25,054 bases of DNA, from positions 1 through 25,054 of the IMG/VR virus record IMGVR_UViG_3300037070_004316. One strand, written 5' to 3'. Under the pieces are notes generated by a model. The model searched no databases. It had not been told where the DNA came from and was given only the letters and a program-made list of their open reading frames with translations. Source of the DNA: a virus. Shown one piece after another: positions 14,733-21,721 of the stretch. How positions within the stretch are numbered: the first letter of the stretch is position 1; each line of letters opens with the position of its first letter. The position numbers and the translations under genes were made by a program.

Positions 14733-16792
14733 GCCAGTACCTCACTCAATACAGGCGCGTAATCGCAGACGCATGCGGGATGCGCCGGCAGCTCGGGCGC
14801 GCTGTCCAGATCGTAGGTTTTGCCGTCGCGCTCCTGGCACTCGGGACACGGATCAGGGCCGGTCAACCATTCGAGCGATCCAACCATCCCACTGGCTTTA
14901 TAGGCGTCACGCGCGGCCGTCGTCGATGCAACTGCAAGCTCGGTGCGGGTGATCAGTGGCGCGCGCTCTTTGGAGCGGGTAAAGCCGAGCTCACCGATCT
15001 TCGCTGCGATCTCAGCATCGGTCCACTGTTCAGTAGCGCCCTGCACGATGAGATCGGCGATCTCTTGCCTGGTGGTTCCGGCGATGCCCACGCAGCGGGT
15101 TGCCAGGAGGTCAACCGCGCTGGACACGTCGCCGGTGTCGAGCACGACGTCCCAATCGATGCGCATGGCTGCCTGCTTCCAGCTTTCAGAATAGGCGCGG
15201 CGCTCGGCCGGTGCCAGCGTGCCGAACAACGCGGTTCCGTCGTCGAGCTCATCTTCGAGCTTGACCCGCGCCCCGTCCGGCCCTTCCGAGATGACCAGCC
15301 GGCGCGCCTTGGCGTACTGGTCCTTGAGATACTTCGCAACGTCGGCGTCAAGGCGCGGAGTTGGCTTGGGAGCGGCCTTGACGTTATGCACGACTCTCAG
15401 GCGCTTTTCTTCCTCTCCGCTCGTCTCGGAGTCACTGGGCGGCGCAGCGGGCGGTCCTGGCTCGGGTGGCAGCGTCACATACGGTTGCGGCGGCTGGGCC
15501 GGTGCCTTGTAGACATCGCCGTCGGGGTCAGGCGGGAGCCCCATCACGGCGCGCAGCTCATTCAGCTTGACATTGCCATCATTCCAGCCGGCCTGATACA
15601 ACGTGACCTTGGCATCGTTGTCTTCCTGGTATGGCCCGATGCCCGTCGGATCGAAGCGGCACCGGACGTTGCCGAGCAGCACATCATCCCGATCTTCGTA
15701 CAGCGTCAGCAGCGACCAGTTGACCCATTCGGCCCACTCTTTGAGCAGCGGTAAGGCGGTAGCATCCCAAAAGGAGCTCCACGCTTCCTGCAGGTTGCTA
15801 TACGTGGCCTTAAGCAGGCCGGCATAGGCGTAGATGATCAGGGGCGGCACACCGAAACACATGCAGATCCGCGTTTCGATGAACATCCTCAGCGTCTCAT
15901 TGTCGAGCTCATTCAGCGACACGCCGAGCCTGGTATACGATTCGATGTTCTCATCGAAGATCGCCGGCCCGCCGGCTGCCATGCCGCCAGGTCCGAAGCG
16001 TTCCATCCAGGTTGTGCGGAAGGCATCGGTCAACGTCGTCGACCACGAGCCGCGCACCTTGACGATGCCCGACGGCACGCCGGCGTTGCTAAAGAAGCCA
16101 CGCATGAAATCATTACTCAGCTGATCGGCCTGGACGCTTCCGAGCGCGGCGATCAGTGGCGGCACATCGGCCCAATCGACGGCACGGCGCACAATCAGCT
16201 CGTCGACACCGAAGCGCACCGACGGCGCGTCGGGCGGCTGCCAGTCATAGGCAATCAGCCGGCCATCCTCATACCGCTCGGTGATATAGACCGGATTGAG
16301 CGGGTTCAGGCCGCGCAAGGTGCGTGAGGCGCTGCCAAACACTGGTTCAAGGTAGAGCCGGCCGATGCTGGCATACGACGCTTCCAGGCAGCGCCAGAGC
16401 GTGGCCGTGTCCAGGTTGGGACCAGGCCGCCGCATGAGTGCGGTGAGCTCGTGCTCAGGGTCGACGACATAGGTGCCGTCGGGCTGGCGGCGCTCGACGA
16501 CGAAGGCCGGGGTGATCAGCACCTTCATGCGCTCGCGCAGACAGGCATAGACGATTTCATTCAGGCTCAATTGTTGGAGCAGCGTTGCGGGCGAGCTATC
16601 GAGCATCCTGACGGTGGACCCATCGACGCCGACGGCCCAGCCGACGCGCTCGGTGCCCGTGAGCAGCGAGAAGGTGCTCGACAGCAGCGAGCTAAACGCC
16701 CCGCTAAAGTTGAACGTCGCATCACGGGTGCGCGACCTGGCCGCTTTGACCAGGCGCTGGGTGGTGTAGGTCGCCAGCTTGTTGCTCGTCAT
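14729..16792 (-). CDS. Portal protein fused to MuF-like domain
   Basis: The protein has 687 residues from ATG at 16792, which overlaps the terminase stop as TGATG. Residues 1 to about 440 are an HK97-type portal (LNEIVYACLRERMKVL, GLNPLNPVYITERYEDG, ERFGPGGMAAGGPAIF, DNETLRMFIETRICMCFGVP). A Pro-rich linker (about 445-490) leads to a C-terminal domain ending with LITRTELAVASTTAARDAY, WLTGPDPCPECQERDGKTY and LPAHPACVCDY, the conserved core of the SPP1 gp7/Mu gpF family, which is normally a separate minor head protein. Portal sits at the capsid vertex through which DNA is packaged; the MuF part is expected inside the head. Confidence 0.92.
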   Translation of the reverse strand: MTSNKLATYTTQRLVKAARSRTRDATFNFSGAFSSLLSSTFSLLTGTERVGWAVGVDGSTVRMLDSSPATLLQQLSLNEIVYACLRERMKVLITPAFVVERRQPDGTYVVDPEHELTALMRRPGPNLDTATLWRCLEASYASIGRLYLEPVFGSASRTLRGLNPLNPVYITERYEDGRLIAYDWQPPDAPSVRFGVDELIVRRAVDWADVPPLIAALGSVQADQLSNDFMRGFFSNAGVPSGIVKVRGSWSTTLTDAFRTTWMERFGPGGMAAGGPAIFDENIESYTRLGVSLNELDNETLRMFIETRICMCFGVPPLIIYAYAGLLKATYSNLQEAWSSFWDATALPLLKEWAEWVNWSLLTLYEDRDDVLLGNVRCRFDPTGIGPYQEDNDAKVTLYQAGWNDGNVKLNELRAVMGLPPDPDGDVYKAPAQPPQPYVTLPPEPGPPAAPPSDSETSGEEEKRLRVVHNVKAAPKPTPRLDADVAKYLKDQYAKARRLVISEGPDGARVKLEDELDDGTALFGTLAPAERRAYSESWKQAAMRIDWDVVLDTGDVSSAVDLLATRCVGIAGTTRQEIADLIVQGATEQWTDAEIAAKIGELGFTRSKERAPLITRTELAVASTTAARDAYKASGMVGSLEWLTGPDPCPECQERDGKTYDLDSAPELPAHPACVCDYAPVLSEVLA

Positions 16793-18015
16793 CACCAGAT
16801 CCCCGCGCTTGTCGGAATCCGCATATGCGCGGCGCCGATCGCCAATGCCATCACGCAATCCTGGGTGAGATGCCGATCGTCCCACTGGTACGCCATCAGC
16901 TCGCGCTTCGCCTCGGCCGTCCACTTCGCCTTATAGCGGCCCTGTTCAAGCAAGAGTTGCAAGGATTGAATGGCCTGGACTTTTGACTTTGCCGTGGTGA
17001 CGAAGGGTTCAGCCGGAACGTCGAGATTTTCGATAAGGGGATCGCCGACGCCGTTGCTTTCCACAATCAGCCGGCCGAGATAGGCGCGTGCCCGATCGGC
17101 GATACGCGACTGGATGACCGGATAGGGGATGCGCTCCAACCGATCGAAGGCGACGAGCTGAAAGGGCTCAGTGGTGATATCGACGGTTGCGATCACCGTC
17201 GCATCCTGGCGCCGGCCGACATCCACCGAGGTCAGATAGCGCCGGCCGGCCACGGGCGCCGCGTGTCCTGATGCGCCATCCTCGGCCGCCGCGATGTCGG
17301 ACTGGCGAAACACGGTGAGCCCCGTATCGGCGAACTCGGCAAGGATTTCAGCGGCATAGACCGTCGCCGGCAGCATCGCCTTGATCTCATCCAGCTCGGC
17401 CGCTGCAATGTATGGGTTGGCATGGGTCGGATAGCGGAAGGCCGACCAGCCGGCTTCCTTGCTCATGCCGCGCTGAAACAGAGCATGAAAGCCGTCCAGT
17501 CCGGCCGGCGTCGAGATCAGGTAGCAATCGCCGCGCAGCCTGGCAAGTGTCGGGCGTATCACGGCGAAATAGACATGTTCAAGATCGGGCACAAGCCGCG
17601 CTTCGTCAACGATCACCCGCTTGTAGCGCCGGCCGCGTAGGGCGTTGGGATCATCCAGTGACCAGCCCTCGATGATGCCCCCACTCAGCAGCTCGATCCG
17701 GTGGGCCTGCTCCTGGCGCCGCACGATGATCGGGTCAAGTCGCTCGCACAGCTCCCGCCAAACCTGCGTCAGCATCTTGTGGGTTGGCGCACAGTAGGCG
17801 GTCGGATGCGTGATCATCTCTTTGGTCATGAGTTGATGCTGGGCAAGGGTTGACTTTCCGAACTGACGCCCGCAGCACACGACGGTCTGCCGGGCTCGGC
17901 CGGCGACGATCGTGCGCTGGGCTGGATGCAACCTCGGCTGCTCAACCAAAATCGGCGTCGAGGATCTTTCCCTTTGCCCGTTCTTCTCGGATCTGGATGA
18001 CGACTGTGCCACCAT
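16792..18015 (-). CDS. terL: Terminase large subunit
   Basis: The protein has up to 407 residues. The ATPase domain has Walker A GRQFGKST (residues 49-56), Walker B VIVDEA with D137/E138, and the coupling motif ISTP (167-170). The nuclease domain has SVDVG with D265, IVES with E319 and TQDC with D386. The motor pumps DNA through the portal. The ATG at 18015 gives a 74-base overlap with the small subunit; the first 25 residues are charged and low-complexity, so a later start is possible. Its stop overlaps the portal start. Confidence 0.93.
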   Translation of the reverse strand: MVAQSSSRSEKNGQRERSSTPILVEQPRLHPAQRTIVAGRARQTVVCCGRQFGKSTLAQHQLMTKEMITHPTAYCAPTHKMLTQVWRELCERLDPIIVRRQEQAHRIELLSGGIIEGWSLDDPNALRGRRYKRVIVDEARLVPDLEHVYFAVIRPTLARLRGDCYLISTPAGLDGFHALFQRGMSKEAGWSAFRYPTHANPYIAAAELDEIKAMLPATVYAAEILAEFADTGLTVFRQSDIAAAEDGASGHAAPVAGRRYLTSVDVGRRQDATVIATVDITTEPFQLVAFDRLERIPYPVIQSRIADRARAYLGRLIVESNGVGDPLIENLDVPAEPFVTTAKSKVQAIQSLQLLLEQGRYKAKWTAEAKRELMAYQWDDRHLTQDCVMALAIGAAHMRIPTSAGIW

Positions 18016-18226
18016 GATCGACGTTCTCTTTCACCTTGCCGTACTTGCGGTCCATCAGCTCCTTGAAAGCTGCGACGTTGCCTTTCTTTGCCTGCCTGAT
18101 CATCGCCTGCGTTGCCGCGCGTTCCGCTGCCTCGTCAAAGACGGACAGCAGGACCATCTGATGACGATCTTCTACCTTGCGTGTTGGCCGGCCAGGGCCG
18201 AGCTTATTTCCCTTTTGAAATGGCAT
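17942..18226 (-). CDS. Terminase small subunit-like protein
   Basis: The protein has 94 residues. It begins MPFQKGNKLGPGRPTRK, a basic segment common to small terminase and related phage DNA-binding proteins, followed by helices (QMVLLSVFDEAAERAATQAMIRQAKKGNVAAFKELMDRKYGKV). Position directly before the large subunit supports the role of DNA recognition for packaging. The ATG has no evident Shine-Dalgarno; a perfect AT palindrome lies five bases upstream. Confidence 0.78.
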   Translation of the reverse strand: MPFQKGNKLGPGRPTRKVEDRHQMVLLSVFDEAAERAATQAMIRQAKKGNVAAFKELMDRKYGKVKENVDHGGTVVIQIREERAKGKILDADFG

Positions 18227-18227
18227 A

Positions 18228-18245
18228 GCTATGTTTAAACATGGC
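18228..18245. promoter_or_regulatory. Perfect AT palindrome upstream of terS (candidate binding or cos/pac site)
   Basis: ATGTTTAAACAT at 18231-18242 is a perfect 12-bp palindrome, extended by two further pairs (GC and GC) after one mismatch. It lies in a 39-bp gap in an otherwise gap-poor operon and stands out in this G+C-rich genome. Terminase recognition sites often lie next to terS, but the sequence alone does not prove this role. Confidence 0.35.
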
Positions 18246-18265
18246 CGTCTGTTTCCGATGCGACA

Positions 18266-18682
18266 TTACGGTGTCCATTCCGGCACGACGTGCTCGACGA
18301 TGGCAAGGCCGGTGCGTGGCGGGTTTAGGCTGCCCACGCGCACGGTGATATAGCGCAAATACCCGTCAGGCCACACAGTCAGCTCGCCGTTGCCGTGGAA
18401 CTCCTCGGGGCGTCCATCGTCGCCGACAAGGATGCGCGGAACGCCATTGTCATACGTCCAGACGACACCGCCGATCGAGGTGCTCGCACGGGTCGCGCAG
18501 AATACCCGGCCTGTTCTATCGACCTCCATCTGACTGTTCTCAGCGTGCAGGGTGATCCCCGGTGGAGGTGGGCACTCATAGCGCGCCGTCGGTGGGGGTT
18601 GCTGGGCCGGCCCACCCATCACCAGGGCGAACCAGATCACGAAGGCAGACCAGAGTGTGAAGCCGGCATACTCGCGGATCAT
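18266..18682 (-). CDS. Membrane-anchored or secreted late protein
   Basis: The protein has 138 residues. The N terminus (MIREYAGFTLWSAFVIWFALVMGG) is a signal peptide or membrane anchor, followed by a Pro-rich linker (PAQQPPPTARYECPPPPG) and a beta-rich domain with many short strands. It overlaps the previous gene (ATGA) and is three genes from the amidase start, so it may act in the envelope during lysis, for instance as a spanin-like or accessory lysis protein. I recognise no domain, and a single membrane segment argues against a classical holin. Confidence 0.72.
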   Translation of the reverse strand: MIREYAGFTLWSAFVIWFALVMGGPAQQPPPTARYECPPPPGITLHAENSQMEVDRTGRVFCATRASTSIGGVVWTYDNGVPRILVGDDGRPEEFHGNGELTVWPDGYLRYITVRVGSLNPPRTGLAIVEHVVPEWTP

Positions 18683-18951
18683 GCTGCCCTCCGGTTGAAA
18701 CGCATCAAATACCGCTTGCCCTCAGCCGGCCAGCCATCATCGATATCGTGGTCATGCGTCCATTGGACCTGATTTCCCCGGTTCTTATAGCGCCAGTGTG
18801 CGCGGCCGTCGATCGTGATCTCGACATCAAGGCGATCGTCGCGGCCGCGCCAGGTGAACAGCAGGCTTGTCTCAGTCTGGAAGGCTGCTGAGACGGGCGG
18901 CGCTTGATCGCCGAGCAGCTGCTGCACGAGCAATGTGTCTTCGAGGATCAC
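18679..18951 (-). CDS. Hypothetical late protein
   Basis: The protein has 90 residues and starts with GTG at 18951, overlapping the amidase stop (GTGA). An N-terminal helix (ILEDTLLVQQLLGD) is followed by beta strands (AAFQTETSLLFTWRGRDDRLDVEITIDGRAHWRYKNRGN) and a basic end (GKRYLMRFNRRAA). No membrane segment or known motif is seen. Its tight coupling between the amidase and the membrane protein places it in the lysis cassette, but the function is unknown. Confidence 0.68.
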   Translation of the reverse strand: MILEDTLLVQQLLGDQAPPVSAAFQTETSLLFTWRGRDDRLDVEITIDGRAHWRYKNRGNQVQWTHDHDIDDGWPAEGKRYLMRFNRRAA

Positions 18952-19682
18952 GGTGCGAGCTCCGACAAGAGCAGCGGCGACACGGTTCCATCGGGATTGA
19001 GGCGCAGCCAGCCGCGCTCAAACTGTTGGACGCGGGTCGCCTGGTCGAAGGGCGTGAGCGCGTAGCCGAGGGCGAAACGATCGGGCTGCCACACGCCGCC
19101 AGAGCGATCGTAGTAGCTCTTGAGGGCCGAATACACCGGAAAGGTGCCATCGGGCAGGTTGTCCACGATGACGGGATGATCGGCCTCTACAGCATTGATC
19201 AGGGTCTGCTTCCATTGCGACCAGGCCGGGCCGGGGCAGGACGTTTTGCCGGCTGGCACGGCGATCTCCCCGTGGCCGACGATCTTGGATTTCTTGAAAG
19301 TGTCCTGGCGCTTGAGCCCGCGCAACGTCTCGACCAGGGCGTCGATCCACTTTTGCTCGGGGATGCCTCGAAAGTTCGTCAGACAGCTCACGCCGACGCA
19401 TTGATGGTTCCGGTCAAGGATGTGCGCGCGTTGCAGGTCAAGATCACTGACATCGTAGCGAGCGATCGGGCCATTCGGCGATTCCTCGGCAAGACAGATG
19501 TGATAGCCGATGCCCGGCCAGCCACGATCGACCGTGTGGTACTTTGCCACCGCTCGAACATCCTCGATCCCGGTGCGTGTCGGGTAGAGCGCGGCCGCGT
19601 GATGGACCACGAGATAGGTGTTGGATGTGCGCTTCGTCTTGAAGCTGCCCTGAAACTCAGCCCTGCAATCGAATACCTGCAT
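18948..19682 (-). CDS. N-acetylmuramoyl-L-alanine amidase (endolysin)
   Basis: The protein has 244 residues from ATG at 19682, behind GGGAG; the frame is open 20 codons further but those codons are Arg/Pro-rich and lack a site. The PGRP/amidase_2 domain spans about residues 20-155: TYLVVHHAA with zinc ligand H27, GIGYHICLAE (Y60/H61), KIVGHGEI with H137 and GKTSCPG with C149 as third ligand; K146 matches the T7 lysozyme catalytic Lys. The C-terminal 80 residues (GVWQPDRFALGYALTPFD, then VQQFERGWLRLNPDG) resemble wall-associated repeats common in Chloroflexota enzymes and probably bind the cell wall. It heads the late operon. Confidence 0.92.
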   Translation of the reverse strand: MQVFDCRAEFQGSFKTKRTSNTYLVVHHAAALYPTRTGIEDVRAVAKYHTVDRGWPGIGYHICLAEESPNGPIARYDVSDLDLQRAHILDRNHQCVGVSCLTNFRGIPEQKWIDALVETLRGLKRQDTFKKSKIVGHGEIAVPAGKTSCPGPAWSQWKQTLINAVEADHPVIVDNLPDGTFPVYSALKSYYDRSGGVWQPDRFALGYALTPFDQATRVQQFERGWLRLNPDGTVSPLLLSELAP

Positions 19683-19742
19683 GATGCTCCCGGCCGTGGG
19701 CGGTGGCCGGACGCAGAGACGCGGTGGCCTTCCGGCTACCAC

Positions 19743-19790
19743 GGTAGAGTCACTTTAGCAGACCAATGGTAAAAATGCTACTATTGAGCG
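19743..19790. promoter_or_regulatory. Divergent promoter region of the late operon and the sunset-domain gene
   Basis: On the plus strand TTAGCA (19755-19760) and TACTAT (19779-19784) are spaced 18 bases and could drive the gene at 19930. On the minus strand an extended -10-like TGCTAAAGT covers 19752-19760 and could serve the late operon. A short inverted repeat, CTACC-AC-GGTAG (19736-19747), overlaps its left edge. All matches are imperfect, and late transcription may need an unseen activator. Confidence 0.35.
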
Positions 19791-19806
19791 TAATCCGGGG
19801 CATCCC

Positions 19807-19842
19807 TGACCCGCACGGCGCGCTACTCGTCGATGCGGGTCA
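19807..19842. repeat. Perfect 9-bp inverted repeat
   Basis: TGACCCGCA (19807-19815) and TGCGGGTCA (19834-19842) are exact inverted copies 18 bases apart. The centre-to-centre distance is 27 bp, so a dimeric regulator spanning non-adjacent turns or an RNA hairpin in the 5' leader of the gene at 19930 could use it. Confidence 0.6.
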
Positions 19843-19929
19843 TTTCATGCCATGTGTGAAACCAAGTCCCGCGCACTTGCGTAGAGAGTCTGGTATGTCC
19901 CGATTCTCCAGTAGCAAAGGAGTCTCCCC

Positions 19930-20508
19930 GTGTTCAATCGTCTCCTCGCCATGCCCTCGGCATGGTGGCGTCGGTTCGCGCAATCGCGCGGCGGTGCCAA
20001 AATCGCATGGGGCTGTCTGCCCCTCGTCGTTCTCATGACCTGTTGCATTGGCGGCACGGCCGTCGGTCAATCGGTCGGCCTGATTGACACCCCACCGACC
20101 AGGACGCCAGGAGCGCCCGCAGCGACCGCTACGCCGCGCCACGCCCAGGGGGCACCCGGTCCTAGCGCAACGCCGCGCCTGGCCCGCAACACCCCCACCA
20201 CCGCGCCCGCAGCTGCAGAACCGACCGCGACGACTGCAGCGCCGGCTATCGAGCCGACCGCGACGACTGCAGCGCCGGACGCGCCTGCAGCTGCACCAAC
20301 CGAGGCACCTGCAGCTGCGCCGGCGCAGGGACCGGCCGAGCCCGTGGGCGACGACTGCCCGCCCGGCTTCCCAATCAAGGGGAACCAGGGCGATGAGTGG
20401 ATCTACCATGTGCCGGGCGGTCGATCGTACAGCCGCACCAAGCCAGAGCAATGTTTTGCGACGGAAGCGGATGCCCGGAGTGCCGGCTACAGGGCTGCTC
20501 AGAACTGA
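19930..20508 (+). CDS. Membrane-anchored protein with C-terminal sunset-like domain
   Basis: The protein has 192 residues from GTG at 19930 behind AGGAG. A basic N terminus (WWRRFAQSRGG) is followed by one membrane segment (about residues 29-45) near Cys residues that only loosely fit a lipobox. Residues 55-140 are an Ala/Pro/Thr linker with 11-residue repeats (EPTATTAAPA). The C-terminal 50 residues (CPPGFPIKGN, IYHVPGGRSY, PEQCFATEADA) match the small sunset-type domain found at the ends of secreted proteins in Chloroflexota and Actinomycetota. It stands alone with its own promoter region, opposite in direction to the late operon, which fits a moron expressed in lysogens. Confidence 0.8.
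   Translation: MFNRLLAMPSAWWRRFAQSRGGAKIAWGCLPLVVLMTCCIGGTAVGQSVGLIDTPPTRTPGAPAATATPRHAQGAPGPSATPRLARNTPTTAPAAAEPTATTAAPAIEPTATTAAPDAPAAAPTEAPAAAPAQGPAEPVGDDCPPGFPIKGNQGDEWIYHVPGGRSYSRTKPEQCFATEADARSAGYRAAQN
20218..20278 (+). repeat. Direct repeat in the linker of the sunset-domain gene
   Basis: A 25-base unit, beginning CCGACCGCGACG, occurs identically at 20221-20245 and 20254-20278, a period of 33 bases or 11 codons. The identity at the DNA level points to recent slippage duplication. Confidence 0.8.
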
Positions 20509-20650
20509 TCCGAATCGAGCCGCTTCGATAGTATTTGAAAAAGAGCGTTTGCAACAGCGATGCTAGACTGGCATCCGCACGGCGCTGCATGAGAAATGCA
20601 CGACGATCCCGAAGCGGGCGATAACGACGAGGACAGCCGCGCCCGGCGTC

Positions 20651-20660
20651 GTGCTACAAT
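20651..20660 (+). promoter_or_regulatory. Extended -10 promoter candidate
   Basis: TGCTACAAT (20652-20660) is an extended -10 of the sigma-70 type. A weak -35 (AGGACA, 20630-20635) lies 19 bases upstream. No coding gene follows on the plus strand; a strong hairpin starts 28 bases downstream. Confidence 0.4.
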
Positions 20661-20688
20661 CGAGGCGAACGGGAGCGCCGGTCAAACG

Positions 20689-20729
20689 CACAGAGACGCC
20701 GCTGGTGGGGGGCCAGCGGCGTCTCTGTG
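20689..20729. terminator. 17-bp perfect stem-loop terminator
   Basis: CACAGAGACGCCGCTGG (20689-20705) pairs perfectly with 20713-20729 around the loop TGGGGGG. It lies 15 bases after the stop of the minus-strand gene at 20745, and on that strand it is followed by CGTTTG, a short T run. It can also stop plus-strand transcripts from the promoter candidate at 20651. Confidence 0.8.
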
Positions 20730-20744
20730 TCCTGTGGCGGGTTG

Positions 20745-20948
20745 TTAGCGGTCAGTCAGTGTCTTGAGCTCTTGAGCCGTCAGCAGATCGAATACCACAA
20801 CGCGCCGGGGGATGTAGCGGATATCGGCCACCGCATCCCCGAGCAGGACCGCCAGTTGCTCCCACGCCAGCGCGGCGGCCGCGCGCTCGTCCACGCCGGT
20901 GTCCTGCTGGATTTCGCGCGTGAGCTCCGCAAGTTCAGTGGCGATCAT
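20745..20948 (-). CDS. Hypothetical small helical protein
   Basis: The protein has 67 residues. GGGAGG lies ahead of the ATG, which overlaps the SWIM gene stop (ATGA). It is helical and acidic (ELAELTREIQQDTGVDERAAAALAWEQLAVLLGDAVADI), followed by RRVVVFDLLTAQELKTL. No domain is recognised. It is co-transcribed with the SWIM protein and may be its partner; the pair is closed by a strong terminator. Confidence 0.7.
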   Translation of the reverse strand: MIATELAELTREIQQDTGVDERAAAALAWEQLAVLLGDAVADIRYIPRRVVVFDLLTAQELKTLTDR

Positions 20949-21514
20949 GCGACCCTCCCGAACAGCGCGTCTACGTCGGCGTCGAGCGGGTTGACCAGCA
21001 CGCGGCTGGGCTGCAGGCGGAAGGGCTGCGCCGGCGGCAGCTGGTCCACTTCCTCGAAGGCGGGAGCAGGCGCGAACTCGGGCAGCAGCTTGCCGTACTG
21101 GTCATGCGTCAGGCTGTCATCATCAAACGCGCTGAAATCGCCGTCGAGAAATGAGCCGGGCAGCTCGTCAACGTCGAGCGCCGAGGGCAGCGGCAGGTTC
21201 GCCACTGGAGAACAGCCGGCAGCGGCCAGCGTGGAGAGGATGAACCATGCGGCCTTGTGATAGCAGGTGCCGCGTGTCGTGGGACATGAGCAGTCAACGC
21301 CGTCTGTCAGGTGGACCTCGTTCTGATGCGTGAAGCTGACGATGTGGAGCACGCCATCATCCACGCGCCAGGGCTGGGAGATGAGGCGACCTTCCGCCTT
21401 TTCGAGCGCCCGGTGGAGGGACGAGTTGCCCGGCTGGGCCAGGCGGACCAGCATGCTGGCCGCCGTCGTCAGTTGCGGAGTCACCACCGTCTGCTTCATA
21501 ATGACTTCTTGCAT
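20945..21514 (-). CDS. SWIM zinc-finger protein
   Basis: The protein has 189 residues. Residues 72-90 hold the SWIM pattern VDCSCPTTRGTCYHKAAWF (CxCx6CxH: C75, C77, C84, H86). The N-terminal part before it has the strand layout usual for the family (GVLHIVSFTHQNEVHL). The C-terminal 90 residues are acidic and Pro-rich, probably disordered. SWIM domains bind DNA or protein. It is transcribed from a strong sigma-70 promoter opposite the excisionase-like gene, so it is a candidate lysogeny regulator or prophage-expressed factor. The ATG at 21499 is an alternative start. Confidence 0.8.
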   Translation of the reverse strand: MQEVIMKQTVVTPQLTTAASMLVRLAQPGNSSLHRALEKAEGRLISQPWRVDDGVLHIVSFTHQNEVHLTDGVDCSCPTTRGTCYHKAAWFILSTLAAAGCSPVANLPLPSALDVDELPGSFLDGDFSAFDDDSLTHDQYGKLLPEFAPAPAFEEVDQLPPAQPFRLQPSRVLVNPLDADVDALFGRVA

Positions 21515-21605
21515 TGGACCAAATCTCCATGCGTGGCCCGGTCGGAGCTCTTACCTCTGGCCGGGCTGTTTCGTTCGGCCATCCCGAACAATCCTTGCTA
21601 TAGTC

Positions 21606-21627
21606 AATGATAATAAAGTATATCATT
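21606..21627. promoter_or_regulatory. Palindromic operator candidate
   Basis: AATGATA (21606-21612) and TATCATT (21621-21627) are exact inverted copies separated by eight bases. The palindrome covers the -10 and part of the spacer of the SWIM promoter, the usual place for a repressor or autoregulator to act. Confidence 0.6.
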
Positions 21628-21638
21628 ACTCTTGTCAA
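21610..21638 (-). promoter_or_regulatory. Sigma-70 promoter of the SWIM operon
   Basis: TTGACA (21638 down to 21633) and TATTAT (21615 down to 21610) are 17 bases apart on the minus strand. This is a near-consensus promoter in an AT-rich patch, about 95 bases ahead of the SWIM start. Confidence 0.85.
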
Positions 21639-21667
21639 GGATTTATTTGGCAACGGTTGGAAAATGG

Positions 21668-21696
21668 TTGACACGCACAAGTGTTCGGTGTATATT
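21668..21696 (+). promoter_or_regulatory. Sigma-70 promoter of the excisionase-like gene
   Basis: TTGACA (21668-21673) and TATATT (21691-21696) are 17 bases apart. It is divergent from the SWIM promoter, with only 29 bases between the two -35 elements. A second TTGACAC at 21699-21705 follows and could be part of an operator. Confidence 0.85.
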
Positions 21697-21721
21697 CGTT
21701 GACACTGGAAAGGGGACAACG

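Larger units (their letters stand above)
20509..20744. other. Non-coding gap between the sunset-domain gene and the SWIM operon
   Basis: No coding frame here looks real. Apart from the promoter candidate at 20651-20660 and the strong stem-loop at 20689-20729, it holds short hairpins only: ATCGA/TCGAT just after the sunset-domain stop, GATGC/GCATC near 20560, and TGCAT/ATGCA near 20587. Confidence 0.5.

Noticed and set aside
14645-15754. A 369-codon plus-strand open frame
   Set aside because: It is antisense to the portal-MuF gene, whose conserved motifs are unmistakable.
18867-19772. A 301-codon plus-strand open frame
   Set aside because: It is antisense to the amidase, which has all catalytic residues.
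19766-20038. A 90-codon plus-strand open frame ahead of the moron gene
   Set aside because: It is out of phase with the sunset-domain protein, lacks a ribosome binding site and has low-complexity Ser/Pro content.
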